DNA of 40,612 nucleotides. Source: a virus. The translations under genes were made by a program, and so were the position numbers. The stretch covers positions 1 through 40,612 of IMG/VR virus record IMGVR_UViG_3300037245_001260. One strand, 5' to 3'. The notes below the pieces were generated by a model. It worked only from the letters and a program-made list of their open reading frames with translations, searched no databases and was not told the DNA's origin. Shown here piece after piece: positions 38,953-40,612 of this stretch (its first letter is position 1; every line of letters begins with the position of its first letter).

Positions 38953-40072
38953 ATCTTAATAACCTCCGCATTATTTCTTCGACCACTTGAGGTACAACAC
39001 CATTGCCGCATAACTTGTAACGTTGCGTATTTGATAGAGTAACCACTTCGCTGTCTTTAAGTCCTTTTTTAGTCCATCCATCGCCCAATCCCATCAGTCG
39101 CTCACATTCTAACGGTGTCAACTTTCGTATTCTAAAGTCGTCCAACACTAGATGCTCGACTGTGCTACCTGCGGTAAGACAATTGCCTAGCCCATCGTTA
39201 CGAGGTACTAACTCCTTACCTCTCCTTGGGCTAAAGTCTCTGCCTTCCTCCTTCATTACTTTCTTTCTAATCTCTTTCGCCTCTTTGGTTCTTCTCTCTG
39301 TCAAGGCTACACGATACAAGCCTGTCTTAGCACCAGTACCACCGCCCTCTGCTTTCAATGTAACACCTAGACCCTTATATGGGTCATATACTCTACCCCA
39401 TAGGCTGTTGTGTCCTTTTGTATCGACGTTGCCTACTTGTACTAGCTGTCGTTTGTTGCTCTGATGCCCAGATGGTGAGGGTCCTTTGGAATAATTAGCA
39501 TCTAGACAGAAGCTAATTTCCCTCCCAACTGTGCGTACTTCTGACTCATTTCCTTCGACAGGAAATACTTCTCTGCCGGGTCTTCCTCCAAGATATCCGA
39601 CAACAAAGAGTCGTTCTCTATTTTGGGGTACGAACCATTTACCGTTGACAATGCCCCATTGAACATAGTACCCTGCCGAGGCCATTTCAAGGAGGATTGT
39701 GGCAAAATCCCACCCTCTATTAGCAGAGAGAGTGCCAACAACATTCTCCCAGATAATATACTTAGGCGTGTACTCTTTGGCGATCTCAATGAAACGAAAA
39801 AATAGTCCTGACCTTCCACCATGCAAGCCATCTCTTGTTCCAGCAACGCTAAAATCTTGACACGGTGACCCTCCGCAGAGTACGTCAAAGTGGGGAATCT
39901 CTTGCTCTCGCCAACTGTTAATATCGCCATAGTTTTTTACCTCGGGCCAATGAAACTTTAAAACGGAGGATGCATAAGGGTCTACCTCAAAGAATCCTAC
40001 CGTCTCTATTCCTAGCTTATCGCCAGCTATACTAAATCCACCGTATCCACTGAAACAATCAAGCATCTTCAT
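38918..40072 (-). CDS. C5 cytosine DNA methyltransferase
   Basis: A 384-aa protein from ATG 40072; ATG 40093 adds 7 residues. Motif I is LDCFSGYGGFS, motif IV GGSPCQDFS with the catalytic Cys, motif VI ENV, motif VIII QNRERLFVVG, and motif X CGNGVVPQVVEEI. The target recognition region lies between about 200 and 320. No cognate endonuclease is adjacent, so it probably protects phage DNA from host restriction. It overlaps the reductase start by 35 nt. The ribosome site is weak for either start. Confidence 0.93.
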   Translation of the reverse strand: MKMLDCFSGYGGFSIAGDKLGIETVGFFEVDPYASSVLKFHWPEVKNYGDINSWREQEIPHFDVLCGGSPCQDFSVAGTRDGLHGGRSGLFFRFIEIAKEYTPKYIIWENVVGTLSANRGWDFATILLEMASAGYYVQWGIVNGKWFVPQNRERLFVVGYLGGRPGREVFPVEGNESEVRTVGREISFCLDANYSKGPSPSGHQSNKRQLVQVGNVDTKGHNSLWGRVYDPYKGLGVTLKAEGGGTGAKTGLYRVALTERRTKEAKEIRKKVMKEEGRDFSPRRGKELVPRNDGLGNCLTAGSTVEHLVLDDFRIRKLTPLECERLMGLGDGWTKKGLKDSEVVTLSNTQRYKLCGNGVVPQVVEEIMRRLLRYDEFKCARGSD

Positions 40073-40073
40073 G

Positions 40074-40346
40074 TTATATTGTCCAATCAGCATCCCTCAC
40101 TAGTTCTTCAAGTGTGGGTTCTGGTTCGATGTCATCTTCTATTATACTTATATTACCATGAGCGTCCATTTCGTAGTACATATGTCCGTGATCTGGTACT
40201 GCATCTGTACTAGTAACTACTCCCGTAGTCCAACGAGGTTGTTCAGGCTCTACTCTTGAATCTGCTGGTCCGGTTGCAATTATATACGCATAATCTGGTG
40301 CACTATCACTAGTGTCAGAACTATACTCCATTGTACCATAAGGCAT
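40074..40346 (-). CDS. Unknown acidic protein
   Basis: A 90-aa, acidic, Pro/Ser/Thr-rich protein; likely flexible, no motif. Its ATG shares a base with the TAA of the upstream membrane/signal protein and it ends 2 nt before the methyltransferase ATG. Possibly a small inhibitor or accessory, but no evidence shows this. Confidence 0.45.
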   Translation of the reverse strand: MPYGTMEYSSDTSDSAPDYAYIIATGPADSRVEPEQPRWTTGVVTSTDAVPDHGHMYYEMDAHGNISIIEDDIEPEPTLEELVRDADWTI

Positions 40347-40603
40347 TACGGCTTCTTCTCTTTCTTTATCATACCTGTTGGTATAGGATTCGCCACATAG
40401 CCATTGTCCATATCATATACGTATTCCACTTCCTCTGGCTTCTCTTTCCCAGACCAGAACAATCCGAACAAACACAATCCACCTGCTACCTTAGCCTTAT
40501 CAGCAAACGATAACTCCTGCTGTGTAGGCTCTGGCTCTGCTCCAAATACATTTGGTGTTGTCATTGCTATAAAGAATAATCCTATAACCCAAACGATAAT
40601 CAT
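40346..40603 (-). CDS. Small exported or membrane-anchored protein
   Basis: An 85-aa protein whose first 22 residues form a signal-like or anchor segment (MIIVWVIGLFFIAMTTPNVF, then GAEP, a possible cleavage site). A second short hydrophobic patch (GGLCLFGLFW) follows. The remainder is charged and Pro-rich. The frame stays open upstream to the window edge, so the start could lie outside it. Function unknown; an envelope role or superinfection factor is possible. Confidence 0.45.
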   Translation of the reverse strand: MIIVWVIGLFFIAMTTPNVFGAEPEPTQQELSFADKAKVAGGLCLFGLFWSGKEKPEEVEYVYDMDNGYVANPIPTGMIKKEKKP

Positions 40604-40612
40604 AAAGATGCC

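Overview
This window is part of a tailed double-stranded DNA phage genome, or a close relative such as a prophage or metagenomic phage contig. The signs are a lambda-order long-tail module (major tail protein, frameshifted assembly chaperones, tape measure, gpL-, gpK- and gpI/gpJ-like tip proteins), fibres, a lysis cassette, and a block of replication, recombination and nucleotide genes. No capsid, portal, terminase or integrase gene lies in the window. The lambda-type tail tip and three-TM-holin-like protein hint at a Gram-negative host, but the sequence does not settle this. Base composition is moderately AT-rich. Genes are tightly packed, with AAGGAG-type ribosome sites and many ATGA or TAATG overlaps.

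Layout: positions 1-12210 (+) hold the tail shaft and tip, with a GT-B-like glycosyltransferase just before the major tail protein. Positions 12224-20445 (+) hold adhesion genes: three paralogous collar/fibre proteins, an 893-aa fibre, a LamG-containing protein, and a small 134-aa protein. The last two carry a tetrapeptide repeat of the type T-H-Y-T. Positions 20456-24764 (+) form a coupled run of two radical SAM proteins, a 174-aa unknown and a second glycosyltransferase. Positions 24757-26150 (+) are an M15-type endolysin and two membrane proteins. A 68-nt RNA able to fold as a perfect cloverleaf (26159-26226) and a small Cys-rich gene follow. The strands then converge on a bidirectional terminator (about 26463-26488).

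The minus strand (26474-40603) reads leftwards. It encodes a C5 cytosine methyltransferase, a class II-type ribonucleotide reductase, a QueC-like PP-loop enzyme, a SAM methyltransferase, SbcD- and SbcC-like nuclease subunits, a second phosphoesterase, an HTH protein, a nucleoside deoxyribosyltransferase-like protein, a third radical SAM protein with a DUF512-like C terminus, a PD-(D/E)XK-like nuclease, and many small zinc-ribbon or unknown proteins.

The most interesting proposal is a RiPP-like tail-modification system. Two tail-associated proteins share an N-terminal motif and a His/Thr/Ser/Tyr tetrad repeat that starts after a Cys. They sit directly upstream of two radical SAM enzymes (one with a full SPASM signature), an unknown protein and a glycosyltransferase, all apparently co-translated. 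This suggests that the repeat tails are modified after translation. It is an inference from gene order and motifs; nothing in the sequence proves modification.
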